Source: Mesorhizobium loti (GTDB taxonomy: Bacteria; Pseudomonadota; Alphaproteobacteria; Rhizobiales; Rhizobiaceae). Taken from it: 64,000 nt of DNA. Positions 51,601 through 60,460 of this stretch are shown piece after piece. The stretch is taken from positions 1,364,001-1,428,000 of the forward strand of contig AP017605.1 of NCBI GenBank assembly GCA_002356515.1, given 5' to 3'. Made by a program: the position numbers and the translations under genes. Each line of letters begins with the position of its first letter. Positions within the stretch are counted from its first letter, which is position 1. A model generated the notes under the pieces. It did not search any database, was not told the DNA's origin, and saw only the letters and a list, made by a program, of their open reading frames with translations.

Positions 51601-54172
51601 CGAAGTGGCCAAGCTGAAGGTCTCGCCGCATTTTGCCGGCGAACTTCTGATCAATATCGGTTCCGACAAGCTCTTGAAGACCATCACGGCAACCGTGCCT
51701 GCCGGCGGCAGCACCGTCGACATCCCGGTCGGTGACGATTGGGGCGCCGGCGCCTATGTCACGGCAACCCTGTTCCGGCCGGGCGATGCGCAGGAGACGC
51801 GCATGCCGGCCCGCGCCATCGGCGTGAAATGGCTGACGGTCGATCCGGGCGCCAAGAAGCTCGCCGTCACGTTGACGCCGCCGGACAAGACGATGCCGCG
51901 CCAGCAGCTGTCGATCCCGGTTTCCGTGGCCGGCGTGCAGCCGGGCACAAACGCCTATGTCATGGTCGCCGCCGTCGATGTCGGCATCCTCAACCTGACC
52001 AACTACAAGGCGCCGGACCCGGAGAACTGGTTCTTCGGCCAGCGGATGCTGGGCATGGAGATCCGCGACATCTATGGCCGCCTGATCGATGGCTCGCTCG
52101 GCACCACCGGCAAGCTCAGGACCGGCGGTGACGGCGCCAACATGCAGGCGCAAGGCAGCCCGCCGACCGAAAAGCTGGTCGCCTTCTTCTCCGGTCCCGT
52201 TCAGCTCGACGCCGACGGCAAGGCACGGATCGACTTCGACATCCCGCAGTTCAACGGCACCGTGCGCGTCATGGCTGTCGCCTGGACCAAGGATGCGGTC
52301 GGCCATGCCCAGTCGGACGTGATCGTGCGCGATCCCGTCGTCATCACCGCCGGCCTGCCGCGCTTCCTCGCGCCCGGCGACGCCGCCGTCATGCGGCTCG
52401 ACGTGGCCGACACCGACGGCCCGGCCGGCGACTATGCCTTCTCGATCGACACGACAGGCGACCTGTCGACGGGCGACAAACCCCTGCCCCAGAAGCTGAC
52501 GCTCGCCCAGGGCAAGCGCCAGACGCTGACCGTGCCGCTGATCGCCAAGACGCCTGGCAATGCCTCGCTCACCATCAAGCTGGCGCATGCCGACGGCACC
52601 AAGGTCGAGCAGACGCTCTACGTGCCGGTGCGCCCGGCGCAATTGCCGGTCACCACGCGCCTTGTGGTCGACCTCAAGGGCAATGGCGGCGCGCTGCGCG
52701 TCGACAAGGAACTGCTTGCGGCAAGCCTGCTGGAAGGCGCTTCCGTCAGCGTCGGCGTTTCGCAGGCGGCGGCCTTCGACGTTCCGTCACTGCTGATGAC
52801 GCTCGACCGCTACCCCTATGGTTGCGCCGAACAGACGACCAGCCGCGCCATGCCGCTCCTCTATGTCAACGAGATGGCGTCGGGCATCGGCATGGAAAGC
52901 GATCCCGACCTGCATGGCCGTATCCAGGATGCCATCTACAAGGTGCTGAGCTACCAGTCCTCGAGCGGCAGCTTCGGCCTGTGGGGTCCGGGTTCCGGCG
53001 ATCTGTGGCTCGATGCCTATGTCAGCGAGTTCCTGACCAGGGCGCGCGAGCAGAAATACGACGTGCCGGCTCTGGCCATGAACCAGGCGCTGAGCAATCT
53101 GCAGAACTCGCTCGGCTACGACCAGAGCGTGCAGGACCGCGGCAGCGAGATCGCCTACGCCCTCTACGTTCTGGCCCGCAACAAGAAGGCCTCGATTGGC
53201 GATCTGCGCTACTATGCCGACACCCAGCTCGAAGCCTTCTCGAGTCCGATGGCCGTTGCCCAGCTGGCGGCGAGCCTTGCGCTCTATGGCGACACCCAGC
53301 GCTCGGAGGCGACGTTCAAGACCGCGCTGCAGCTCGCCAAGTCGCAGACCGACTACGACTGGTACCGCTCCGATTACGGCTCGGCGCTGCGTGACGGCGC
53401 GGCGATGCTGTCGCTGGCGGCGGAATCGAAGCCGGTTTCGTCGATCGTGCCGGAGCTGATCAAGCTGGTGACCAGGGAACGCGCCGAAGTGCGCTGGACC
53501 AGCACCCAGGACGATTCCTGGATGCTGCTGGCGGCCCGCGCGCTGAAGGAAGGCAATGACTCGATCACGCTGACCGTCAATGGCGCGCCGCATTCGGGCG
53601 GCTATTCCAACCAGGTCAACGGTTCCGAGCTCGTTGACAGCCCGCTCGAAATCGCCAACCCCGGCAAGACCCCGCTGCAGGCCGTCGTCACCACCGTGGC
53701 GTCGCCGATCCAGCCCTTGCCGGCCGGCGGTGACGGCTTCACCATCGACCGCACCTACTACAAGCTCGATGGCACCGAAGCCAATGTAACGGAGGCAACC
53801 CAGAACGAACGCTATGTCGTCGTGCTCAAGGTCACTGAGCAGAACAGCTGGCCGTCGCGCCTGCTGGTCACCGACCTGTTGCCGGCCGGCTTCGAGATCG
53901 ACAATCCGGGCCTGGTCTCCAGCGCCCAATTGACGAACTTCTCCTGGCTGGCACAGACCGACGCCGCCCATCTCGAATTCCGCGACGACCGTTTCGTCGC
54001 GGCGTTCAACCCGGCCGACGGCGACCACGACCACAATCTGACGCTCGCCTATGTCGTGCGCGCCGTGACGCCGGGCACCTATGCTCATCCGGCGGCAACG
54101 GTGGAAGACATGTACCGGCCGCAATTCTCGGCCCGCACCGCCACCGGCATGATGGAGATCAAGGCGCCGTAA
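48674..54172 (+). CDS. Alpha-2-macroglobulin family protein with N-terminal PAN/apple domain
   Basis: 1832 residues from the ATG at 48674 (GGAGG upstream). Signal peptide about 1-33. A PAN/apple domain follows at about 40-105 (DQCKTTCLGDPACRAFTYNTK and WCFLKSDYN), then a TPR-like stretch (about 150-280) and the macroglobulin domains. The thioester motif is YPYGCAEQTTS with Cys1384 and Gln1387. Bacterial A2Ms trap proteases in the periplasm and shield the cell wall; the adjacent penicillin-binding protein 1C gene is the classic partner. The PAN domain is an extra binding module not found in E. coli ECAM. Confidence 0.93.
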   Translation: MAMRAARGLSILILLFFAWANVLAWNSVAQAAEARRIATTDNSDYFGFDLRSDQNVTLDQCKTTCLGDPACRAFTYNTKAKWCFLKSDYNQLKPFSGAIAGKIVNIDGDPDIGAPPELAFFPNWMADQAQQYRNRLLGPAFDKPTEGMAALISSAEQAMLTGDHRSAMQKYEAAVSVMPDDGQLWLNLARETLAVQPAANTSEASTLPMNATSAAFNAYKLLRTTKTRADVLALLGAGLDKRDLYRPALQAYEASLALVTSPAVQADYADLKARKGFRVIDHSVDADTSAPRICAQFSEELVKTGVDYAQFVTVDNAPPKGVEAKDKQICVEGLEHGQHYDVTFRAGLPAAIGEVTAAPVVLSIYVQDRAPSARFTGDSFVLPAGARRGIPVVTVNMNAAEMKLYRIGDRSLAQLLSGYQFLHQLDSYDISNISEQMGAPVWQGQLDIVNELNKEVTTSFPVDQALPQRKPGVYVLTAQAVNDKSDDYGQMATQWFVVSDIGLSTYTGQDGLNVFARSLGSAKPIAGAELTLVARNNEVLGTATSDADGHAVFNPGLTRGDGGMVPAVLMAKQGDNDFVFLDMSKAGFDLSDRGVTGRAAPGALDVYAWTERGIYRAGEDVHVAALARDGAARAVENLPLTFIFSRPDGVEDRRIVSDGASAGGHAVDLPLEPNAMRGTWSVSIYTDPKQPAVASQMFLVEDFVPDRIEFDMKADKQEIERGETANINIDGRFLYGAPAAGLALEGELTLSTARDWDRFPNFSFGLADEQSAEPTVTPLTNLPVVGDDGKATFPVTVDQLPSTTKLVNGKVTVRMRETGGRAIERSLNISIRPQGHMIGIRPDFADDEVPQGGTAKFSLIAVDPSGKREALKGAQWTLVKVERNYQWYRNNNSWNYEPVTLTKSIANGQIDLSADGDATVSVPVDWGQYRLEVETSDPEGPATSYEFDAGWYVASTTTETPDGLEIALDKDNYAAGEVAKLKVSPHFAGELLINIGSDKLLKTITATVPAGGSTVDIPVGDDWGAGAYVTATLFRPGDAQETRMPARAIGVKWLTVDPGAKKLAVTLTPPDKTMPRQQLSIPVSVAGVQPGTNAYVMVAAVDVGILNLTNYKAPDPENWFFGQRMLGMEIRDIYGRLIDGSLGTTGKLRTGGDGANMQAQGSPPTEKLVAFFSGPVQLDADGKARIDFDIPQFNGTVRVMAVAWTKDAVGHAQSDVIVRDPVVITAGLPRFLAPGDAAVMRLDVADTDGPAGDYAFSIDTTGDLSTGDKPLPQKLTLAQGKRQTLTVPLIAKTPGNASLTIKLAHADGTKVEQTLYVPVRPAQLPVTTRLVVDLKGNGGALRVDKELLAASLLEGASVSVGVSQAAAFDVPSLLMTLDRYPYGCAEQTTSRAMPLLYVNEMASGIGMESDPDLHGRIQDAIYKVLSYQSSSGSFGLWGPGSGDLWLDAYVSEFLTRAREQKYDVPALAMNQALSNLQNSLGYDQSVQDRGSEIAYALYVLARNKKASIGDLRYYADTQLEAFSSPMAVAQLAASLALYGDTQRSEATFKTALQLAKSQTDYDWYRSDYGSALRDGAAMLSLAAESKPVSSIVPELIKLVTRERAEVRWTSTQDDSWMLLAARALKEGNDSITLTVNGAPHSGGYSNQVNGSELVDSPLEIANPGKTPLQAVVTTVASPIQPLPAGGDGFTIDRTYYKLDGTEANVTEATQNERYVVVLKVTEQNSWPSRLLVTDLLPAGFEIDNPGLVSSAQLTNFSWLAQTDAAHLEFRDDRFVAAFNPADGDHDHNLTLAYVVRAVTPGTYAHPAATVEDMYRPQFSARTATGMMEIKAP

Positions 54173-54215
54173 GGCGCCTTGGCGAAGATGAACACGCCGA
54201 TGTCCGCAACAGTTG

Positions 54216-54305
54216 CCTTCTCCTCGTTCAACGGGGAGAAGGTGCCGGTCCACCCTCCGCAGCTGCAGCGCAGCTGCTGCGGAGGACGGGCAGGCGGATG
54301 AGGGG
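54216..54305. repeat. Intergenic palindromes between the A2M and pbpC genes
   Basis: Hairpin CCTTCTCC / GGAGAAGG (54216-54242) and hairpin CTCCGCAGC / GCTGCGGAG (54255-54284), ending in ggcaggcggatgagggg. The wording recurs in other elements of the window. An ATG inside its end at 54298 is a possible but unlikely pbpC start. Confidence 0.7.
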
Positions 54306-54312
54306 CAGCGCC

Positions 54313-56403
54313 ATGCTCTCCAGAAAATTTCTCCGTCGAGCAGGTATCGCCGCCGCCTCCCTGGTGGGTTTTGCGGCGGTCGCCACAGCTACCCTGTGGG
54401 AACTCGACCGCGCCTTCCCGCCCCCTTTGCCGGCGGAACTCACGGTCTCCACCGAAGTCCAGGACCGCGACGGCCAGCTGTTGCGCGCCTTCGCCACGCC
54501 TGATGGCTACTGGCGGCTCGAAACCCGGCTCGACCAGGTCGACAAGCAGTTCGTCGATATGCTGGTCACCTATGAGGACAAGCGCTTCTGGGATCATCAG
54601 GGCGTCGACGTGCTGGCGATTTGCCGCGCTGCCGGCCAGTTCGCCACCAGTGGCCACATCGTCTCCGGCGGCTCGACGCTGTCGATGCAGCTTGCCCGCC
54701 TCATCGAGCCGCGCGAAAGCCGCAGCCTCGGCTCCAAGATCAAGCAGATGCTGCGCGCCATCCAGATCGAGCGGCGGCTGTCGAAGAATGAGATCCTCGA
54801 GCGCTATCTCACGCTGGCCCCCTATGGCGGTAACCTCGAAGGCGTGCGTGCGGCTTCGCTCGCCTATTTCGGCAAGGAGCCGAAACGGCTCACCGTTTCC
54901 GAAGCCGCTTTGCTCGTCGCCTTGCCCCAATTGCCGGAAAAGCGCCGGCCCGACCGCAACCTCGAAATCGCCCACGCCGCCCGCGACCGCGTGCTGACCC
55001 GCATGGTTTCCTCGGGTCTGATCGGCGAACGCGAGGCGGCGCGCGCCGCCCTTGACGATGTGTCTGGCCTGCGCCGCACTCTGCCGGCGCTCGCCGCGCA
55101 CGCCGCCTATGCGATGCTGCCCAGGGCCGTTCCCGGCCAGCCGCTCAAACTGACCATCCGCAAAAGCGTCCAGGAAGGCCTGGAACAGGTGGCGCGCGAC
55201 GCCGCGACCAAGCTTGGGCCGCGTCTGTCCGTCGCCATGGTGCTGGCCGACTCGCGCACCGGCGACATTCTGGGCGAAGTCGGCTCGGCCAATTTCTTCG
55301 ACGCCAGCCGTTCGGGCTGGATCGACATGACCAAGATCGTCCGGTCGCCCGGCTCGACGCTGAAACCGTTCATCTATGGCCTCGCCTTTGAACAGGGGCT
55401 AGTGGCGCAGGAAACGCTGATCGAGGACAGCCCGGTCGATTTCGGCGGCTACCGGCCAAAGAATTTCGACATGGGCTACCAGGGCGATGTCTCGATCCGC
55501 CAGGCGCTGCAACTGTCGCTCAACGTGCCGGCGATCCGCGTGCTCGACGCGGTCGGCCCGGCGCGGCTGACGGCGCGCTTCCGCCAGGCCGGCGTCAACC
55601 CGATCCTGCCGATCAACGAAGCGCCCGGCCTGGCCATCGGCCTCGGCGGCGTTGGCGTCACACTGCGCGACCTCGTCCAGCTCTATACGGGCCTCGCCAA
55701 TGGCGGCAAGACGCACACGCTGCATGACGGCACCGAGCCCGCCAATGCCGAACGCACCACCGCCACCATCCTCAACGACCAGGCGAACTGGCAGATCATC
55801 GACATCCTCTCGGGGGTGAAACCGCCGGAGGGCGCCTTGCAGCGCGGCATCGCCTACAAGACCGGCACGTCCTACGGCTACCGCGACGCCTGGTCGGTCG
55901 GCTTCGACGGCCGCTATGTGCTGGGTGTCTGGGTCGGGCGTCCCGACGCCAGCGCCGTGCCGGGTCTTTCCGGCTATGTCTCAGCCGCTCCCATCCTGTT
56001 CGAGGGCTTTGTCCGTTCCGGCCTGGCCACCGTGCCGCTGCCGGGCAAACCATCAGGCGCCTTCACCCCCAAGCGCGAGGACCTGCCGGTGACGCTCGCC
56101 CGCTTCGGCGCCGGCGCCGATGGCCTGGTGCAGGCGACACCAACCGAACCCGCGCCGACGATCATCTTCCCGCCGGACGGCGCCCGCGTCGACCTCGCCA
56201 CCAATTCCGCCGACGCCACGCCGCTGGTGCTGAAACTGCAAGGCGGCCGTGCGCCGTTCCGCTGGCTTGCGAACGGCAAGCCGCTGGTTGGCCTCGACCG
56301 CCGCCGCACCGCGACATGGCAACCGGACGGCGCCGGTTATTCGACGCTGACCGTGATTGACGCGGCCGGGCGAGCGGCGAGTGTGAAGGTGTTTGTCGAA
56401 TAG
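54313..56403 (+). CDS. pbpC: Penicillin-binding protein 1C (bifunctional glycosyltransferase/transpeptidase)
   Basis: 696 residues from the ATG at 54313 with GAGGGG 8 nt upstream; the ATG at 54298 lies in repeat sequence. Membrane anchor about 6-28. The glycosyltransferase domain (about 50-230) has EDKRFWDHQGVDVLAICRA with Glu88 and GGSTLSMQLARLIEP. The transpeptidase part carries STLK with Ser348, a SLN motif and KTGTS. A C-terminal BiPBP-like domain follows (about 610-696). It polymerises and cross-links peptidoglycan at the outer face of the inner membrane. It is paired with the A2M gene, as in many proteobacteria. Confidence 0.95.
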   Translation: MLSRKFLRRAGIAAASLVGFAAVATATLWELDRAFPPPLPAELTVSTEVQDRDGQLLRAFATPDGYWRLETRLDQVDKQFVDMLVTYEDKRFWDHQGVDVLAICRAAGQFATSGHIVSGGSTLSMQLARLIEPRESRSLGSKIKQMLRAIQIERRLSKNEILERYLTLAPYGGNLEGVRAASLAYFGKEPKRLTVSEAALLVALPQLPEKRRPDRNLEIAHAARDRVLTRMVSSGLIGEREAARAALDDVSGLRRTLPALAAHAAYAMLPRAVPGQPLKLTIRKSVQEGLEQVARDAATKLGPRLSVAMVLADSRTGDILGEVGSANFFDASRSGWIDMTKIVRSPGSTLKPFIYGLAFEQGLVAQETLIEDSPVDFGGYRPKNFDMGYQGDVSIRQALQLSLNVPAIRVLDAVGPARLTARFRQAGVNPILPINEAPGLAIGLGGVGVTLRDLVQLYTGLANGGKTHTLHDGTEPANAERTTATILNDQANWQIIDILSGVKPPEGALQRGIAYKTGTSYGYRDAWSVGFDGRYVLGVWVGRPDASAVPGLSGYVSAAPILFEGFVRSGLATVPLPGKPSGAFTPKREDLPVTLARFGAGADGLVQATPTEPAPTIIFPPDGARVDLATNSADATPLVLKLQGGRAPFRWLANGKPLVGLDRRRTATWQPDGAGYSTLTVIDAAGRAASVKVFVE

Positions 56404-56447
56404 GATGCGGCAAGCGATTCAGGGTGGTGCGCTTTTTCGTCTGAGGT

Positions 56448-56626
56448 TCGGTGCGAGGCCCCCCTCTCTGGCCTGCCGGCCATCTCCCCCTCAAGGGGGG
56501 AGATTATTCGCTTCTTTGCCTTCGCTAATCTCGAACGTTGGAAAGGCGGGGGCAGCGCCGAAACTGCCAATCTCCCCCCTTGAGGGGGAGATGCCCGGCA
56601 GGGCAGAGAGGGGGGCCTCGCACCGA
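56448..56626. repeat. Palindromic intergenic element, family A copy 2
   Basis: Arms 56448-56504 and 56567-56626 are near-perfect inverted copies starting tcggtgcgaggccccc and ending ggggggcctcgcaccga. The core stems match copy 1 at 31150. Its right arm overlaps the first codons of the dipeptidase reading frame. Confidence 0.9.
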
Positions 56627-57343
56627 CTTGTGTTGGGGGCATTCTTCACAGCGCTTGCGTTAGCAATCGCGAGCCCTCTTCCTGCCCTCACCGCCCCCCT
56701 CCCCGCCGGCTTCGTCCGCCTCGCCGACGTCGCCCCGTCGATCCGCCAGGACATCCGCTACGCCGGCGCGGGCAATTTCCTGCACCGCAAGGTGAATGGC
56801 TACGACGCACCGATCTGCATTCTCACCTTGCAGGCGGCGCAAGCACTTGCCGGCGTCCAGCAGGCAATCGCCGCTCGAGGCCTAACGCTGGTCGTCTTCG
56901 ACTGCTACCGCCCCGCCCGTGCCGTCGCCGACATGGGCGAGTGGACGCGAGAGGGCGGGCCACCCGATCCGCAATGGTACCCCAGGGTTCGGCGTAGCGA
57001 CCTCATCGCCAAGGGCTATGTCGGTGAACTGTCAACCCATTCGCGCGGCTCGACAGTCGATGTCGCGATTGCGCGGATCGGCAGTCCATCCGTCGCCAAA
57101 CCCGCCTGCGGCGCCATCGACGCCGATACGCTCGACTTCGGTACCGGCTTCGACTGTTTCGATCCGACGAGCGAGACGGCGCACCGCCCGCTCGGCAATG
57201 AAGCGACAGCAAACCGCAAGTTGCTTGTCGAGGCCATGCTTGCCGGCGGTTTCAGGAACTATGCCCGCGAATGGTGGCATTTTACGCTCGAGCACGAGCC
57301 CTTTCCAAAGCAGCGCTTCGATTTCCCGGTGAGCGCCGAGTAA
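56591..57343 (+). CDS. D-alanyl-D-alanine dipeptidase, VanX/DdpX type (M15D)
   Basis: 250 residues if the ATG at 56591 is used; that ATG lies inside the repeat's right arm and gives a basic n-region (MPGRAERGASHR) before the hydrophobic leader. A GTG at 56630 (237 residues) is an alternative. The leader LGAFFTALALAIAS is followed by the M15D domain: CYRPARAVADM, STHSRGSTVDVAI with a Zn ligand His and Asp, and REWWHFT with the final His and catalytic Glu. The enzyme cleaves D-Ala-D-Ala, here in the periplasm, for recycling or utilisation. It follows pbpC and fits a wall-remodelling group. Confidence 0.85.
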   Translation: MPGRAERGASHRLVLGAFFTALALAIASPLPALTAPLPAGFVRLADVAPSIRQDIRYAGAGNFLHRKVNGYDAPICILTLQAAQALAGVQQAIAARGLTLVVFDCYRPARAVADMGEWTREGGPPDPQWYPRVRRSDLIAKGYVGELSTHSRGSTVDVAIARIGSPSVAKPACGAIDADTLDFGTGFDCFDPTSETAHRPLGNEATANRKLLVEAMLAGGFRNYAREWWHFTLEHEPFPKQRFDFPVSAE

Positions 57344-57552
57344 TTGCCGGACCAAGCCCGAAACGACCTTGCCTCGGCATCGCGCGTCTCTAGATAGACC
57401 TCGAATCCGCGCTGAGCGCCAGCGAGGAAAATATTTCCCCATGCGACGGAAGATCGTCCAAGATTTTCTTCAGGAGGGCAAAAAAGGCAACATTCGATGC
57501 ATCTAATTTCTATCAATTCGCTAGATTTGGCGCGGGTTCAACGGAGGCAGAA

Positions 57553-58581
57553 ATGACCAAACCTCATTTCAGGAAACTGCTCGGCGCGCTGGTCGCCACA
57601 TCTGTCCAGTTCGGCACGCTCGGTTTCGCGTTCGCCGACACCACCATCCTCAACGTGTCCTACGATCCGACGCGTGAGCTCTACAAGGCCTATGACGAGG
57701 CCTTCGCCGCACACTGGAAGGCCGAGACCGGCGAGACGGTCACCATCCAGCAGTCGCATGGCGGATCGGGTGCCCAGGCGCGTGCCGTGATCGACGGCCT
57801 CGACGCCGATGTGGTGACGCTGGCACTCGAGGGTGACATCAATGCCATCGTCTCGAAATCGAAGAAGATCAATCCCGACTGGCGCAAGAAATTCGAAAAC
57901 AATTCAGCGCCTTACACCTCGACCATCATCTTCCTGGTGCGCAAGGGCAATCCCAAGGGCATCCATGACTGGAGCGACCTCATCAAGGACGGCACCCAGG
58001 TGATCACGCCCAACCCGAAGACCTCAGGCGGCGCCCGCTGGAACTATCTGGCCGCCTGGGCCTATGCCAACGCCAACGATGGCGGCGACGAAGCCAAGAC
58101 CAAGGAATTCGTCGGCAAGCTCTATGCCAATGCCCCGGTTCTCGACACTGGCGCCCGCGGCTCGACCGTCACCTTCGCGCAAAAGGGCATTGGCGATGTG
58201 CTGATCGGCTGGGAAAACGACGCCTATCTGGCACTCAATGAATTCGGCGCCGACAATTTCGAGATCGTCTATCCGCCGACATCGATCCTGGCCGAACCCC
58301 CGGTGGCGATCGTCGACGCCAATGTCGATGCCAAGGGCACGCGAAAGGTGGCCGAAGCCTATCTCGGCTGGCTCTATTCCAAGGAAGGCCAGACGATCAT
58401 CGCCAAGAACCACTATCGCCCGGCCAAGCCCGAACTGGTGGCGCCGGCCGATCTGCCCAAGACCCCCGATATCAAGCTGATCTCCATCGACGACCCGCTT
58501 TTCGGCGGCTGGAAGAAGGCACAGCCTTATCATTTCGGCGACGGTGGTATATTCGACCAGATCTATAAGCCGGCCCAGTGA
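57553..58581 (+). CDS. Sulfate ABC transporter substrate-binding protein
   Basis: 342 residues, GGAGG upstream. Signal peptide about 1-28 (FAFA). The sulfate-binding family motifs are clear: [37 protein letters not shown] and [16 protein letters not shown]. It delivers sulfate or thiosulfate to CysTWA. Followed 81 nt later by cysT. A paralogue is encoded at 62412. The roughly 200-bp region upstream holds no gene and probably carries the operon's sulfur-responsive promoter. Confidence 0.92.
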   Translation: MTKPHFRKLLGALVATSVQFGTLGFAFADTTILNVSYDPTRELYKAYDEAFAAHWKAETGETVTIQQSHGGSGAQARAVIDGLDADVVTLALEGDINAIVSKSKKINPDWRKKFENNSAPYTSTIIFLVRKGNPKGIHDWSDLIKDGTQVITPNPKTSGGARWNYLAAWAYANANDGGDEAKTKEFVGKLYANAPVLDTGARGSTVTFAQKGIGDVLIGWENDAYLALNEFGADNFEIVYPPTSILAEPPVAIVDANVDAKGTRKVAEAYLGWLYSKEGQTIIAKNHYRPAKPELVAPADLPKTPDIKLISIDDPLFGGWKKAQPYHFGDGGIFDQIYKPAQ

Positions 58582-58662
58582 GGTTCGGCAGTGCCGAAGA
58601 AGCCCGCGAATGGGCATCTTCGGCAAAGTCTGGTTGAGTAAGAAGGGACAATCCAGAACTCC

Positions 58663-59514
58663 ATGACCACAGCACCCGCGCAGGCGGGGTGGCGATTCAG
58701 GCAGCCGAGTGTCATTCCGGGTTTCGGATTGACGCTCGGCTTCTCGCTTGCCTACCTCACCCTCATCATCCTCATTCCGCTTTCCGGGCTGGTCTGGCGC
58801 TCGGCCTCGCTCGGCTGGGTTGAATTCTGGGCGATCGCCAGCGACCGCCGCACCATCAATGCGTTGGAAATCAGCTTCGGCACCGCCTTCCTCGCGGCAG
58901 CCGTCAATGTCGTCTTCGGCACGCTGGTCGCCTGGGTGCTGGTGCGCTATCGCTTTCCCGGCCGCCGCATCGTCGACGCCATGGTCGATCTGCCTTTCGC
59001 GCTACCGACCGCGGTTGCCGGCATTGCGCTCACCACGCTCTATGCGCCGAACGGCTGGATCGGCAAATTGCTGATGCCGCTCGGCATCAAGGTCGCCTAT
59101 ACGCCGCTCGGCATCGTCGTCGCGCTCGTCTTCATCGGTCTGCCCTTCGTCGTGCGCACCGTGCAGCCGATCATGGAGGAGATCGACAAGGAGGTTGAGG
59201 AAGCCGCCGCCACGCTTGGCGCCAGCCGCTTCCAGATCATCACCCGCGTGCTGTTCCCGGGTCTGGCGCCGGCCATCATCACCGGCTTTTCGCTGGCCTT
59301 CGCGCGCGGCGTCGGTGAATACGGCTCGGTCATCTTCATCGCCGGCAATCTGCCCTACAAATCCGAGATCGCGCCGCTTTTGATCGTCATCCGGCTGGAG
59401 GAGTACAACTACCCGGCGGCGACCGCGATCGCGGCGATCATGCTCGCCCTGTCGTTCGTCATGCTTCTGGTGGTCAATCTCGTGCAGACATGGAGCCGCA
59501 AGCGCTATGGCTGA
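58663..59514 (+). CDS. cysT: Sulfate/thiosulfate ABC transporter permease CysT
   Basis: 283 residues with six membrane segments. Family blocks [20 protein letters not shown] and the EAA-like loop at [23 protein letters not shown] identify CysT (CysU). It overlaps cysW by 8 nt, so both permeases are made together, and it forms the channel with CysW for sulfate driven by CysA. The ATG used has no close ribosome site, which leaves the first few residues open. Confidence 0.92.
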   Translation: MTTAPAQAGWRFRQPSVIPGFGLTLGFSLAYLTLIILIPLSGLVWRSASLGWVEFWAIASDRRTINALEISFGTAFLAAAVNVVFGTLVAWVLVRYRFPGRRIVDAMVDLPFALPTAVAGIALTTLYAPNGWIGKLLMPLGIKVAYTPLGIVVALVFIGLPFVVRTVQPIMEEIDKEVEEAAATLGASRFQIITRVLFPGLAPAIITGFSLAFARGVGEYGSVIFIAGNLPYKSEIAPLLIVIRLEEYNYPAATAIAAIMLALSFVMLLVVNLVQTWSRKRYG

Positions 59515-60391
59515 TCCCGAAATCAAATCCTACGAACCCTACCATGAGAGCCGCTCAGCGGCAGTGACCGAGAGCCGGCCGGCACAGGCCGTGCTGATGG
59601 CGATCGCCTTTGTCTTCCTCGGCGTCTTCCTGCTTTTGCCGCTGATCATCGTCTTCCACGAGGCGCTGGCGAAAGGCATCAGTGCCTATACGCAAGCGCT
59701 GGGCGAACCGGATGCACGCTCGGCGATCCACCTGACACTGCTTGTCGCTGCGATCTCGGTACCGCTCAATGTCGTGTTCGGCATATCCGCCGCCTGGGCC
59801 ATCGCCAAGTTCGAGTTCAAGGGCAAGGCCTTCCTCACCACGCTGATCGACCTGCCCTTCTCGGTCTCGCCGGTCATTTCTGGTCTGGTCTATGTGCTGC
59901 TGTTCGGCGCGCAAGGGTTGCTCGGTGAGTGGCTGAAGGGACATGGCATCCAGATCCTGTTCGCCGTGCCGGGCATTGTGCTCGCCACCGTCTTCGTCAC
60001 CTTCCCCTTCGTCGCCCGCGAGCTGATCCCGCTGATGCAGGAACAGGGCAATGGCGATGAAGAAGCAGCGCTTTCGCTCGGCGCCAATGGCTGGCAGACC
60101 TTCTGGTATGTGACCTTGCCCAACGTCAAATGGGGCCTGCTCTATGGCGTGCTCCTGTGCAACGCGCGCGCCATGGGCGAATTCGGCGCGGTGTCGGTGG
60201 TGTCGGGCCATATACGCGGCCTGACCAACACCATGCCGCTGCATGTCGAAATCCTCTACAACGAGTACAATGCGGTCGGCGCCTTTGCCGTCGCCTCATT
60301 GCTTGCCGGGCTGGCGCTCGTCACGCTGGTCTTGAAAACACTGCTCGAGATGCGCTACGGCGCCGAACTCGCCGCGACGCGCGGGCATTAG
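59507..60391 (+). CDS. cysW: Sulfate/thiosulfate ABC transporter permease CysW
   Basis: 294 residues; the start overlaps cysT (ATGGCTGA). The N-terminus is hydrophilic for about 25 residues, then six membrane segments follow. [21 protein letters not shown] is typical, and the EAA loop is at [21 protein letters not shown]. Partner of CysT. The gap to cysA contains a small palindrome that begins at the last base of the stop codon. Confidence 0.93.
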   Translation: MADPEIKSYEPYHESRSAAVTESRPAQAVLMAIAFVFLGVFLLLPLIIVFHEALAKGISAYTQALGEPDARSAIHLTLLVAAISVPLNVVFGISAAWAIAKFEFKGKAFLTTLIDLPFSVSPVISGLVYVLLFGAQGLLGEWLKGHGIQILFAVPGIVLATVFVTFPFVARELIPLMQEQGNGDEEAALSLGANGWQTFWYVTLPNVKWGLLYGVLLCNARAMGEFGAVSVVSGHIRGLTNTMPLHVEILYNEYNAVGAFAVASLLAGLALVTLVLKTLLEMRYGAELAATRGH

Positions 60392-60441
60392 ATGCATGTC
60401 GCCCAAAAGTGGCTACCGGTTTTGGGATAACGACATGCATC
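60391..60441. repeat. Small palindromic unit between cysW and cysA
   Basis: GATGCATGTCG ... CGACATGCATC (11 bp arms) with inner CCCAAAA / TTTTGGG arms. The same wording, atgcatgtcgcccaaaa, is common in rhizobial intergenic regions. It lies within the operon and could form a transcript stem. Confidence 0.75.
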
Positions 60442-60460
60442 CACTACAAAGGGACTGTTG

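Noticed and set aside
48740..52642. Antisense open frame of 1300 codons over the A2M gene
   Set aside because: Mirror of a high-GC coding strand: rich in Arg, Gly, Asp and His without any domain, while the sense strand has a full A2M.
54298..54312. ATG at 54298 as the pbpC start
   Set aside because: It lies in the end of an intergenic repeat, and the ATG at 54313 has GAGGGG at good spacing.
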